A stretch of DNA of 7,547 nt from an uncultured Pseudomonadota bacterium (GCA_913056375.1 CAJXNF010000126.1:1-7547); one strand, 5' to 3'; counted from the stretch's first letter, positions 1-6,489 are shown. Numbers and translations: made by a program. The notes: generated by a model from the letters alone, not told the origin.

Positions 1-1
1 C

Positions 2-631
2 ATTGTGGAGCGGGTGTTCGGCATGTCTTTCGAGGAGGCCATGCAGACGCAGGTGTTTTCTCCGGCGGGATTGGAGTGCACCCGGGTGTGGAACCTGTTT
101 TCTGAGGATGCGGACTTCCCGCACAAGACGTGGAGCATGGATGGGGTGGGAGACGAGGCACGCGAGATTCGGCCCACCGAACTCGATGGCGTTGCTGGTG
201 ACGGCGGCGTGTTCATGTGTGCGGCGGATGTAGCGCGATGGAATGCTTGGTGGTCCGGCAGCGACATGTTATCGAATTCCTTGAGGGTCGAGGCATTTGC
301 GCCAGCACTGCTGATTTCGGGTGACACGAGTGACTACGGTCTCGGCTGGTCCGTGCCCGATGCGGAGCATGTGGACCACACCGGCGGATGGTTGGGGGCG
401 AGGACCTATTGGTGGCGTTCCCTCGACGGTCAGGATGCCGTCGTGGTCTTCAACCACACCGGGTCCGATCAGGCCATCACCATCGGCGAAGCCCTCGTCG
501 ACGAGCTCATGGAGGGGGGAGCCGAGCAGGCCGAGGCGCTCCTGGAGAAGGTTCAGGAGGCCATCGGGAAGCTGAACAAGGGCTCTGGGGACCGGTTGTC
601 CTGCTTCATTGGGATAATCTCTTTTGGCTGA
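2..631 (+). CDS. Serine hydrolase of the class C beta-lactamase-like family (PF00144), C-terminal part only
   Basis: The frame is open from the window edge, so the true start lies upstream; the GTG at position 5 is internal. The fragment begins just where PF00144 proteins read 'ERVxGMSFEEAM', which follows the catalytic YxN motif, so SxxK and YxN are outside the window. Visible family features, numbered from the codon at 5, are GDGGVFMCAADVARW at about 66-79, YGLGW at 111-115 and HTGG at 125-128, the counterpart of the KTG motif on the last active-site strand. A strand reading VVVFNHTG follows. The family includes esterases, peptidases and beta-lactamase-like proteins, so the substrate is unknown. 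The sequence is GC-rich, unlike the rest of the window. The last 10-15 residues (about 194-208) are antisense to the PLP-enzyme gene and are probably not native, so the 3' end is likely lost at a breakpoint near 575-600. Confidence 0.8.
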   Translation: MVERVFGMSFEEAMQTQVFSPAGLECTRVWNLFSEDADFPHKTWSMDGVGDEAREIRPTELDGVAGDGGVFMCAADVARWNAWWSGSDMLSNSLRVEAFAPALLISGDTSDYGLGWSVPDAEHVDHTGGWLGARTYWWRSLDGQDAVVVFNHTGSDQAITIGEALVDELMEGGAEQAEALLEKVQEAIGKLNKGSGDRLSCFIGIISFG

Positions 632-1507
632 GAGTCCACCTTTTCCGTTCAAGCCTTGAATCCAGACCCGAACGCGCTGCTCATAAACTTCCAGCAACTT
701 ATCGTGATCAAGGCTTACGTAGCGTTCTACCGCCGCCAAGAGGCCCATCATTTCCTCCTTGCCGACCTTCATCGGTCTTCCCACACCATGATTGGGAGCA
801 CCCAATATCCTGATCCGCTCAATCCATTCCGACTTTCCAACTACTAGTCCCGATGCTTGTGGGCCTGACAAGTCCTTGCCACCACTGAAAATTGCCAGAT
901 CAGCCCCTAACTGTGTGAAGTTCCAAAGATTGTTAGCAGGTGGCAACTGCGCAGCTCCATCCACAATGACAGGTACACCCCGCTTTTTGGCAGATTGGAT
1001 GACATCTTCCAAAGAGAGTTCACTCGGCTGATTCATCGCACCCTGAAACCAGAAAATAGCAACAGTCGAAGGGCTGTAAGCGTTTTCCAAGTCGTCTAGG
1101 GAAGTTCCATCCATCGTCCCAATTTCCACCAAAGAGGCTCCCGCTTGTCGCACAGCATAGTCATAAGGATTCCGGTGCATCCTTTGAACAATGACCTCAT
1201 TCTGAGTTCCAGGGGGATTGGGGAAGCCCTCATAGTTTGCACCTGAAGCTTTTGTGATGCATGCAGCCGTAGCCAGCAGCAACCCTGTCGCAGCACCACA
1301 ACTTACGAAGGCAGCTTCATTCCGTGTGATTTCTGCCAAACGGATCCCCACTTTCTGCTGAAGATCATGCATGTCAACGAAGGACTGCGCAGCATCCTGC
1401 ATCGCCTGACGAACCTCTGCAGGCATTAGTGAACCACCAAGTTTCGTGAGGGTAGCATTTGCATTGATAACAGACCGAATCCCAAGCGATTTGTAATTCG
1501 AACTCAT
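269..1507 (-). CDS. SelA/DgaE-like PLP-dependent enzyme (aminotransferase class V fold), C-terminus replaced at a breakpoint
   Basis: This is a fold-type I PLP enzyme of the group that includes selenocysteine synthase SelA and D-glucosaminate-6-phosphate ammonia-lyase DgaE. It lacks the extra N-terminal domain of true SelA. Motifs are CGAATG at 70-75 (phosphate-binding loop region), VDGAAQLPP at 182-190 with D183 expected to contact the pyridine nitrogen, and FSGGKDLSGPQASG at 207-220 with K211 the likely Schiff-base lysine. GRPMKVGKEE at 243-252 is also typical of this group. The ATG at 1507 is supported by AAAGGA a few bases upstream. Native sequence reaches about EAGQPVPRAL (301-310). The remaining roughly 100 residues are antisense to the hydrolase gene, and the real C-terminal small domain (about 60-70 residues in the family) is missing. 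It is the last gene of the transporter operon, 73 bases after the RidA-like gene. Ammonia-lyase, dehydratase or aldolase activity on an amino-sugar acid is plausible; the substrate is unproven. Confidence 0.8.
   Translation of the reverse strand: MSSNYKSLGIRSVINANATLTKLGGSLMPAEVRQAMQDAAQSFVDMHDLQQKVGIRLAEITRNEAAFVSCGAATGLLLATAACITKASGANYEGFPNPPGTQNEVIVQRMHRNPYDYAVRQAGASLVEIGTMDGTSLDDLENAYSPSTVAIFWFQGAMNQPSELSLEDVIQSAKKRGVPVIVDGAAQLPPANNLWNFTQLGADLAIFSGGKDLSGPQASGLVVGKSEWIERIRILGAPNHGVGRPMKVGKEEMMGLLAAVERYVSLDHDKLLEVYEQRVRVWIQGLNGKGGLSAKRDYPNEAGQPVPRALVQLPDGLLNLLQERLGLLGSPLHELVDEGFADGDGLIGPGVVEDHDGILTVEGTPPIGPRPQPSAGVVHMLRIGHGPAETVVTRVTRNQQCWRKCLDPQGIR
545..600. other. Breakpoint between two unrelated sequences (chimera or rearrangement)
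   Basis: Two convergent genes run into each other here, and each loses its family-like sequence at the same point. The plus-strand hydrolase still looks native to about KLNKG (near 577). The minus-strand PLP enzyme looks native to about AGQPVPRAL (near 578-600) and then continues as pure antisense of the hydrolase. GC falls from 72% in the line 481-540 to about 52% in the line 661-720. No insertion-sequence ends, tRNA or obvious long repeats flank the point. The exact base cannot be fixed by eye. Confidence 0.65.
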
Positions 1508-1580
1508 GGATTCCTTTCGGGAAACATATGGTTTAGCAGTGATGAATCTTCATTACGTCAAGGCTCTGTGTCTCTGAATC

Positions 1581-2102
1581 TCATTCACCATGATCTTGCT
1601 GCAAAAGACCTACACCATAGAACTCATAGGAGGCGGCTTCATCCGGGAAGTCGACAACATGGACTGTAAAGCGAGCTGGAACTCCATTTTGAGGACATTT
1701 CTCCTTGAAGAAATTGCGGTAAGCCTTTGCATATTCTGCACGTACTCGTTCCTGCTCTTTGCGATAACCTGCTGGATCAGAGAGCGGGCTGGGAGATTTT
1801 GGTTGGGCTCCAAATGCGTGAATTTCGATGAAGTCTATTTCTGCGATCGACTGACAGATTCCAGCCTCCTGTAACCAGTATTCCCAGCAACGAAAGACCA
1901 GTGGAACTTCAATCGCAGGTTCCATGGTGGTGACTGAATCTAAATTAAGAACCTTTGTTGCAGAGTGCCCTCCGGTAAGACCTGAGAAGTGAATTCGTAG
2001 GTCTCCATCAGGTTGTTCTTCTACCACCATTGCTGACAAGACAGGATCTTCACCCTCATAGTAGTAGGTTAACTTTCCACGTTTCTTTACCAAAAAGGCC
2101 AT
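1581..2102 (-). CDS. RidA-like (YjgF/YER057c/UK114) family protein, enlarged and divergent
   Basis: The 173-residue protein is not an obvious member of a named family, but its second half follows the RidA pattern. There is a helix with WLQEAGI (76-82) and a strand IDFIEIHAF (89-97). YRNFF (128-132) and PARFTVHVVDFP (142-153) follow, and then SYEFYGVGLL (158-167). R144 and E160 lie where RidA has its substrate-binding arginine (Arg105) and catalytic glutamate (Glu120). RidA proteins are about 130 residues, so this one is longer, with an extra charged segment around 100-127. RidA hydrolyses reactive enamines and imines released by PLP enzymes, and the next gene downstream encodes a PLP enzyme, which supports the reading. 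No signal peptide or membrane segment is seen. The start is the ATG at 2102, preceded by AGAGGA six bases away. An in-frame TTG at 2108 would leave no space after that site. The family assignment is by eye and moderate. Confidence 0.6.
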   Translation of the reverse strand: MAFLVKKRGKLTYYYEGEDPVLSAMVVEEQPDGDLRIHFSGLTGGHSATKVLNLDSVTTMEPAIEVPLVFRCWEYWLQEAGICQSIAEIDFIEIHAFGAQPKSPSPLSDPAGYRKEQERVRAEYAKAYRNFFKEKCPQNGVPARFTVHVVDFPDEAASYEFYGVGLLQQDHGE

Positions 2103-2108
2103 TTTCAA

Positions 2109-2114
2109 TCCTCT
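2109..2114 (-). promoter_or_regulatory. Ribosome binding site that decides the start of the RidA-like gene
   Basis: The minus strand reads AGAGGA, then TTGAAA, then ATG (2102-2100). The spacing fits the ATG and rules out the TTG at 2108, which directly abuts the site. Confidence 0.75.
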
Positions 2115-2191
2115 TAGATTGTTAGGTTTGATCAGCAGACTCAGGATTTTGAAGAAGCAGATCTAATGAAATATCACTTACCAAATAGGCT

Positions 2192-2899
2192 TTAAGTGGC
2201 TGGTCTAGCCTTTGGCGTCCAACCCATCATTCGTTCAGCCTTAGCCATGCACATAATTTTTTGCTCATAGTCTCCACTGATCATGAACGCCTGAAAACCT
2301 GCCTTCAGTTCAAGTGCTGCCAGCATTGCAGAGGCAACATCTTCATCAGTTGTGGCTATTGTAGTAACTCCTTGTTGGGTCTCGCTCAGCCACTTTTCTT
2401 TCAAGGTAGGATGACAAAGACGCAAAGCATTCGTATGCATTCCCCATCTTCGCCAGGCATTGCGGCAAATTTCCTCTCCAAGCCACTTCGTGAAACCATA
2501 AAGCGCTGTTTCATCGGGTGGGATTTCCTCATCTTGAAAGTAGCGCTTCCGGAGATCCGCATAGACCGACATACTGCTGCAATAGACAGCTTGTTGAATC
2601 CCTGCTGCCTGAGCGCTTCTCATCAAGAAATGTAGACCCTTGACATTCACATCGTAAGCAGAGTCAACCCCTTGCCAGGTGTCCCAGTCTTCGCTACCCA
2701 TTGCCAGATAAATCAAAGCATCCATCCCCTTAACGGCTTTTTCTAGACCAACAGGATCTGTCAATTCTCCTTGAAGAAATTCCAGTGACTGATCCACCGG
2801 GGGATTTCGATCATAGACTCGTAGTTGATGCTGCTTTTTGAGAAAGGGGATCACTAGGGTTGCTACCCGACCACTGCCCCCCGCAAGAAGAACTTTCAT
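2192..2899 (-). CDS. NAD(P)-dependent epimerase/dehydratase or sugar dehydrogenase (extended SDR family)
   Basis: The protein has a Rossmann-fold SDR layout: MKVLLAGGSGRVA at 1-13 (nucleotide-binding loop, with A13 in the place of the usual third glycine), VYD at 28-30 (acidic residue after strand 2, favouring NAD), GELTD at 44-48, SSMSVY at 108-113 and the catalytic pair Y134/K138 in YGFTK. It ends MMGWTPK, like the 'lGWxP' end of many UDP-sugar epimerase or uronate-dehydrogenase-like proteins. At 235 residues it is short for an extended SDR (about 260-330), and the substrate-binding part is reduced. I chose the ATG at 2899, which starts exactly at the Rossmann strand and has GGA six bases upstream, over an in-frame TTG at 2917. 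It lies 33 bases after the second permease gene and so is probably co-transcribed. In this position it probably oxidises or epimerises the imported sugar; the substrate is not deducible. Confidence 0.8.
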   Translation of the reverse strand: MKVLLAGGSGRVATLVIPFLKKQHQLRVYDRNPPVDQSLEFLQGELTDPVGLEKAVKGMDALIYLAMGSEDWDTWQGVDSAYDVNVKGLHFLMRSAQAAGIQQAVYCSSMSVYADLRKRYFQDEEIPPDETALYGFTKWLGEEICRNAWRRWGMHTNALRLCHPTLKEKWLSETQQGVTTIATTDEDVASAMLAALELKAGFQAFMISGDYEQKIMCMAKAERMMGWTPKARPAT

Positions 2900-2932
2900 T
2901 CGATTTCCATAAAGCAAGTAAAGTTAATAACT

Positions 2933-3769
2933 TCAACCCTTTAAAGCACCTGTCGTGATACCATCCTGAATCTGCTTTTGAAACGTTATATATACAATTA
3001 ATGTAGGCACCATAATGATTGTTAACGCTGCAAAAAGAGCGCTCCAGTCATTCTCATAGAATTGCTTGAACAGCATGAATGCCAGACCTTGAGAGAGCAT
3101 GTACTTACTCTCATCGCTGATCAATACCAGGGGCAAAACATACTGGTTCCACATCCCCAAAAAGTTGAAAATGCCCATGCTTATCAATCCAGGTGACGCC
3201 ATTGGCAGCATCACCTTGAAGAACACCTGATAGGGATTAGCACCATCCATAATCGCTGATTCTTCTATTTCAGTCGGGAGAGTCTTGAAGAAGCCTGTCA
3301 GAAAGAAAATGGTGAAGGGAAGAGAATAGGCGATGTAGACTAGAATCAATCCATGGAAGGTGTTGAGCATCTTTAATTGATTTACCAAGTTAAAGAGCGG
3401 CACTTGGGCTAGAAACACTGGGAAGAGCATTCCAGAAAGAAACATGTAGAAGAGGAAACGCCGACCAACAAACTCAAAACGCGCCAAGACATAAGCTGCC
3501 ATCGCAGAGATGATTAACGTCAGCAGCAGAGCAGGAACAACAACAATCAGAGTATTAAGGAGATAATCTCCCACATGAGCTTTGGTCCAGGCTCTCGCGA
3601 AGTTATCCCACTGCAGTTCCACGGGTGGGGCCCAAGGGCTGAAGAACAATTCCTGATCGGTCTTGAAGGAACTGTAGATCATCCAGATCATTGGAAAAAT
3701 CACTGTCACTGCCCAACCGATCAGCACCGTTTGCGTGGAAACGGCCGACCAGCGGCTCACTTGGTACAT
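2933..3769 (-). CDS. Carbohydrate ABC transporter permease, MalG/NgcG type
   Basis: This is a 278-residue inner-membrane protein with about six hydrophobic segments: roughly 13-32, 70-96, 105-127, 138-160, 193-215 and 246-263. The cytoplasmic EAA loop that docks on the ATPase is at 167-189 (EIEESAIMDGA, then FFKVMLP). It ends in a FQKQIQDGITTGALKG tail, typical of MalG-type subunits. Length is normal for the family (270-300). It should pair with the adjacent MalF-type permease in the membrane. The start is the ATG at 3769, with TAGGAG five bases upstream. The gene starts only 8 bases after the end of the upstream permease gene, so the two are almost certainly co-translated. By context with the NgcE-like binding protein the substrate is probably N-acetylglucosamine or chitobiose; the permease itself does not reveal it. 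Confidence 0.93.
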   Translation of the reverse strand: MYQVSRWSAVSTQTVLIGWAVTVIFPMIWMIYSSFKTDQELFFSPWAPPVELQWDNFARAWTKAHVGDYLLNTLIVVVPALLLTLIISAMAAYVLARFEFVGRRFLFYMFLSGMLFPVFLAQVPLFNLVNQLKMLNTFHGLILVYIAYSLPFTIFFLTGFFKTLPTEIEESAIMDGANPYQVFFKVMLPMASPGLISMGIFNFLGMWNQYVLPLVLISDESKYMLSQGLAFMLFKQFYENDWSALFAALTIIMVPTLIVYITFQKQIQDGITTGALKG

Positions 3770-3774
3770 GCGAA

Positions 3775-3780
3775 CTCCTA
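3775..3780 (-). promoter_or_regulatory. Ribosome binding site overlapping the upstream stop codon
   Basis: The minus strand reads TAGGAG-TTCGC-ATG. The TAG is also the stop of the first permease gene, so termination and re-initiation are adjacent. This favours coupled, stoichiometric synthesis of the two permeases. Confidence 0.8.
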
Positions 3781-4653
3781 GAATTCTATCGTCTCTCGAC
3801 GCGTCACACGGAAAATCAGTAATGTCAGAACAATGACAATGACAAAGTAAACCATCGCAATGCTGGTGGCATATCCAAAACGACTATGTAAGAAAGCGTG
3901 TTCGTATAAGAGCGTGGCCAGCACATCAGTCGATCGATCAGGTCCTCCCTGAGTCATCGTGAAGGTAATGCCAAACATATCCATCGCAATCACAGTGATG
4001 AAAACAAGCGAGGATCGGGTGTTTTCCCAAAGCAAGGGAAATGTAATTCGGAAAAAGGTTGATCCTCTACCAGCGCCATCCAGGGCTGCCGCTTCATAAA
4101 GTGATTTTGGGATAGAGAGCATGCCCGCCATGAAAATCACCATAAAGAATCCTGCAGACTGCCAGACCGTCACAGCCACAATCGACCAGAGAGCTGTGTC
4201 AGGATCTCCCAGCCAAATAGGTGGATTCTCTATTCCAACTGCCTTGAGAAGTGAACTAAAGATGCCGATGGTTGGATGATAAACAAAACTCCAGAGAATC
4301 CCGATCGCCACGACTGACATCACTTGTGGAAAGAAAAAAGTAACCCGATAGAAATTACTGAAGCGGACCTTCTGAGAAATCATGAAGGCCATGAACAGTG
4401 CAAAGCCGAGAGTAATGATTGGCAAAAAAACTAGATAAATCAGATTGTTGGAGAGTGCATTCCAAAATTGATCATCACCAAGCATTTTTTCAAAGTTGTC
4501 GAGACCGACAAATCTTGGAGACTTTCGGAGGCCTTTCCATTTTGTGAAGGCCACATACATTGCCTGTGCGTATGGATAAATTACGAATAGACTGTAGAGA
4601 ATCAGTGCAGGAGCTAGGAAGGGGAGGATGATCCCGTACTTGTTACGACGCAT
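3778..4653 (-). CDS. Carbohydrate ABC transporter permease, MalF/UgpA/NgcF type
   Basis: This is a 291-residue inner-membrane protein. Six hydrophobic segments are visible: about 8-30, 69-92, 103-124, 153-178, 213-234 and 264-282. The EAA loop is at 187-207 (YEAAALDGA, then FFRITFPLL), and the TQGGP motif common in this subtype is at 234-238. The periplasmic loop GLDNFEKML at 50-58 is typical of UgpA-type subunits. The ATG at 4653 is the only possible start, because an in-frame TGA lies 15 bases upstream. No clear Shine-Dalgarno sequence precedes it, unlike its neighbours. It follows the binding-protein gene after a 167-base gap that holds two hairpins. Together with the next gene it forms the transporter's membrane channel. 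The ATP-binding subunit is not encoded in the window. Confidence 0.93.
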   Translation of the reverse strand: MRRNKYGIILPFLAPALILYSLFVIYPYAQAMYVAFTKWKGLRKSPRFVGLDNFEKMLGDDQFWNALSNNLIYLVFLPIITLGFALFMAFMISQKVRFSNFYRVTFFFPQVMSVVAIGILWSFVYHPTIGIFSSLLKAVGIENPPIWLGDPDTALWSIVAVTVWQSAGFFMVIFMAGMLSIPKSLYEAAALDGAGRGSTFFRITFPLLWENTRSSLVFITVIAMDMFGITFTMTQGGPDRSTDVLATLLYEHAFLHSRFGYATSIAMVYFVIVIVLTLLIFRVTRRETIEF

Positions 4654-4710
4654 AACGGAGTCTGTTCAATCATGAGGATCAAAGGTTTCCTCATCAGAGG
4701 AAGGAAGGTT

Positions 4711-4743
4711 GGCAGTTGGAATCAGTCGTTCTTTCCAACTGCC
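4711..4743 (-). promoter_or_regulatory. Intercistronic hairpin between binding-protein and permease genes
   Basis: A perfect 11-base inverted repeat: GGCAGTTGGAA at 4711-4721 and TTCCAACTGCC at 4733-4743, with an 11-base loop. No U-run follows on the minus strand, so it is not a standard intrinsic terminator. Its place after the binding-protein gene resembles the structures in malE-malF type operons that protect the upstream mRNA end and keep the binding protein in excess over the permeases. That role is inferred from position. Confidence 0.65.
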
Positions 4744-4798
4744 GTCTGAACAATCTTGTCAACTCATACAAAGTTAGCGGAATTCATGAGAATCCTTT

Positions 4799-4817
4799 TT
4801 GAGAAGATTTTTCTCAA
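4799..4817 (-). promoter_or_regulatory. Small hairpin just after the binding-protein stop codon
   Basis: TTGAGAA (4799-4805) and TTCTCAA (4811-4817) are perfect 7-base arms around a 5-base loop, three bases past the TAA of the binding-protein gene. On the minus strand it is followed by A residues, not U, so I do not call it a terminator. It may add to mRNA 3' end stability. It is AT-rich and weaker than the hairpin at 4711-4743. Confidence 0.35.
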
Positions 4818-4820
4818 TCG

Positions 4821-6218
4821 TTAGGATCTCTTGAACTTAACAATGTCTTCATCTTCACGGACTTCATCAGAGGCACCCTGAACTCTCTCGATGAATTCCT
4901 CTGCACTGGCACGACCTGTTAGGAGAGCACCCATGCTATCTTTGACTTCGCTGTAGATGTCAGAGTACCAGCCTGGGAAAGATGGTCTGTCTAGGATGTT
5001 CGGCCCTGCATTCTCCACAGCGGTAAGCGCAGAAGTCATCGCAGAACTCAGCTCCACACCCTCTGCTCCACCTACCACCGGCATAATTGAACCCACGTTC
5101 TGGGCAAACCACTTTGCCGACTCCTTACTCAGCAAGCAGCGTAAAAACTCCATACCTGCAACTGGATTTTTCCCATTGGAAAAGACCATGAAGGGCTCAC
5201 CGGAACTCGCATCAATCCAGCTTAATTTTGAAGCATCGTCGGAAGGTACAGGCTTGATGACCATGTCGAATCCACCCGGGGTGATGCTGCGCATTTCATT
5301 TTCCAGCCAGGTTCCACATGGAATAAAGGCCGCTTTCTTCTGCAACCACTCTGCCTGGGATTCTGTGTGGGTCAGTCCAGGTGTACCTTCCATGATGTAG
5401 CCGTTGTCGTGCAAGGCCTTCATCATGTTCAGTGCTTGTAGCATCGCAGGATGCTCCCAAGCGCCAGGAACCAAGTTATCGACATCTTTCCAAATCTGTG
5501 GCCCACCAATTTTGGAGACCATCGGCTCTAAGAGACCAAAGAGCATGTATTGAGGATACTTTCCTTGGTAGGTCCAAGGAGCAATGCCCGATGACTTGAT
5601 GGTGTCACAAAGTGAGAGCATTCCGTCCCAAGTGGTTGGATAATTCCAGCCCTTCTCATCGAAGAGAGACTTGCTATGCCACACTCCAAAGACTGTAAAA
5701 GCAATGTTCACGTAGCGCTGAACGCCGTCAAAAAGACCAGAGGTTTGTGACCCAGGAAACAAGGTCTCCCCAAATGTTTTGCCTGGAGTATCAAGAGCTG
5801 GTGCTGACATCAGCGGCCCAAGATCAAGTATTTCTCCTTCACCAACCAGGGCCCCTGTGTCAAGATTTCCAGCGCCACTGTTGTCCATGACATCTGGTGG
5901 ATTCCCTGCAATGATTCTGGGGCGTAAGCGTTCACCGACTCTTTGTATCCCCTCCACAGACATGCTACTGCCAGGGTGGACTTCTGCAAAAATTTCTGCT
6001 GCATACTCAATGTAAGCATGCCCAAATCCACCACTGAAAAATACACCCTCAGCCTGGGTGTTCGCTGCCAAACCCAATGGATTCGCGGCGCCTGAAGCTA
6101 CCTTAACACCAGTTTTGGCAAGTGAAATCTGAGGCAATACCGAACTGAGACCAATACCCAGACCAGCTGCACCCGTGTATTCAATAAAGCGTCTTCGTGA
6201 AATTCCCGATTTTTTCAT
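4821..6218 (-). CDS. ngcE: NgcE-like N-acetylglucosamine/diacetylchitobiose-binding protein, Tat-exported
   Basis: This is a 465-residue extracellular solute-binding protein of family 1 that captures the sugar in the periplasm and hands it to the two permeases. The N-terminus is a Tat signal: SRRRFI at 7-12 (twin arginine), a glycine-rich hydrophobic stretch to about 30, and a probable cleavage after SLA (32-34). There is no lipobox cysteine. The mature part resembles the NgcE group of Streptomyces chitobiose transporters, from remembered family sequence rather than a search. Matching blocks are IAGNPPDVMDNSGAG (103-117), GIAPWTYQGKYPQY (211-224), LTHTESQAEW (282-291), AFIPCGTWLENE (297-308) and a late GALLTGRASAEEF (430-442). 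The length fits NgcE (about 450-480). The ATG at 6218 has GGAG five bases upstream. It is the first gene of the operon, diverging from nagZ. Another amino sugar or oligosaccharide ligand remains possible. Confidence 0.85.
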   Translation of the reverse strand: MKKSGISRRRFIEYTGAAGLGIGLSSVLPQISLAKTGVKVASGAANPLGLAANTQAEGVFFSGGFGHAYIEYAAEIFAEVHPGSSMSVEGIQRVGERLRPRIIAGNPPDVMDNSGAGNLDTGALVGEGEILDLGPLMSAPALDTPGKTFGETLFPGSQTSGLFDGVQRYVNIAFTVFGVWHSKSLFDEKGWNYPTTWDGMLSLCDTIKSSGIAPWTYQGKYPQYMLFGLLEPMVSKIGGPQIWKDVDNLVPGAWEHPAMLQALNMMKALHDNGYIMEGTPGLTHTESQAEWLQKKAAFIPCGTWLENEMRSITPGGFDMVIKPVPSDDASKLSWIDASSGEPFMVFSNGKNPVAGMEFLRCLLSKESAKWFAQNVGSIMPVVGGAEGVELSSAMTSALTAVENAGPNILDRPSFPGWYSDIYSEVKDSMGALLTGRASAEEFIERVQGASDEVREDEDIVKFKRS

Positions 6219-6236
6219 GTGAGCTCCAATGAACAG

Positions 6237-6258
6237 ATGAGGTGAAAAAATCCCTCAT
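6237..6258 (-). promoter_or_regulatory. Dyad in the binding-protein gene leader
   Basis: ATGAGG (6237-6242) and CCTCAT (6253-6258) are perfect 6-base arms around a 10-base AT-rich spacer. It lies about 10 bases upstream of the GGAG ribosome site of the binding-protein gene, so it could be an operator or a leader hairpin. It is short enough that chance is possible. Confidence 0.35.
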
Positions 6259-6294
6259 TGAAATCGTATTTGCTCAAAGACCCTGATTGTGCCC

Positions 6295-6307
6295 TTGAGA
6301 ACCTCAA
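6295..6307. promoter_or_regulatory. Short palindrome TTGAG-AAC-CTCAA
   Basis: Five-base arms lie around three bases, about 80 bases upstream of the binding-protein start. The spacing would suit an operator near the promoter. Arms this short occur by chance, so support is weak. Confidence 0.25.
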
Positions 6308-6436
6308 TCGCAGGCGCGAAATTACAACAACTCGATTCATCAGACAACTTTTTTTTGAAGGGCCAGAAGTTGCTATGGTTATTTTAGGTTTTCTTTTCTT
6401 AACTATTTGTGGCTTTCACTCAAACAAAGAATTGCC

Positions 6437-6455
6437 TTTTTGATATTTTCAAAAA
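6437..6455 (+). promoter_or_regulatory. AT-rich inverted repeat upstream of nagZ
   Basis: TTTTTGA (6437-6443) and TCAAAAA (6449-6455) are perfect 7-base arms with a 5-base loop, about 45 bases before the nagZ start. It could be a protein-binding dyad or a weak leader hairpin. The low-complexity context reduces its weight. Confidence 0.3.
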
Positions 6456-6475
6456 TTCTCAAACCAGCTCCCTAC

Positions 6476-6489
6476 ACTCATTTTTGAGT
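6476..6489 (+). promoter_or_regulatory. Small hairpin covering the presumed nagZ ribosome site
   Basis: ACTCA (6476-6480) and TGAGT (6485-6489) pair around a TTTT loop. The GAG at 6486-6488, the only Shine-Dalgarno-like bases before the ATG at 6499, lies in the right arm. Translation of nagZ may therefore be weak or structure-dependent. Confidence 0.3.

Noticed and set aside
388..813. Long plus-strand open frame crossing the breakpoint
   Set aside because: It is out of frame with the hydrolase on the left and antisense to the PLP enzyme on the right, with arginine-rich low-quality sequence; it is a shadow of both genes.
2175..2198. CACTTA/TAAGTG inverted repeat at the end of the SDR gene as a terminator
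   Set aside because: It has only 6-base AT-rich arms with a 12-base loop, overlaps the stop codon and has no U-run; the downstream genes look co-transcribed.
2198..2216. GCTGGTCTAGCC, resembling half of a DasR (GlcNAc regulator) operator
   Set aside because: It matches only part of the TGGTCTAGACCA palindrome. It encodes the last residues of the SDR (ARPA) and lies at a gene end rather than upstream of a gene; chance is likelier.
2261..2635. 124-codon plus-strand open frame
   Set aside because: It is antisense to the SDR gene and has no recognisable motif, so it is a shadow.
4957..5400. 147-codon plus-strand open frame
   Set aside because: It lies fully antisense within the binding-protein gene, whose frame carries clear family motifs; there is no ribosome site or recognisable domain.
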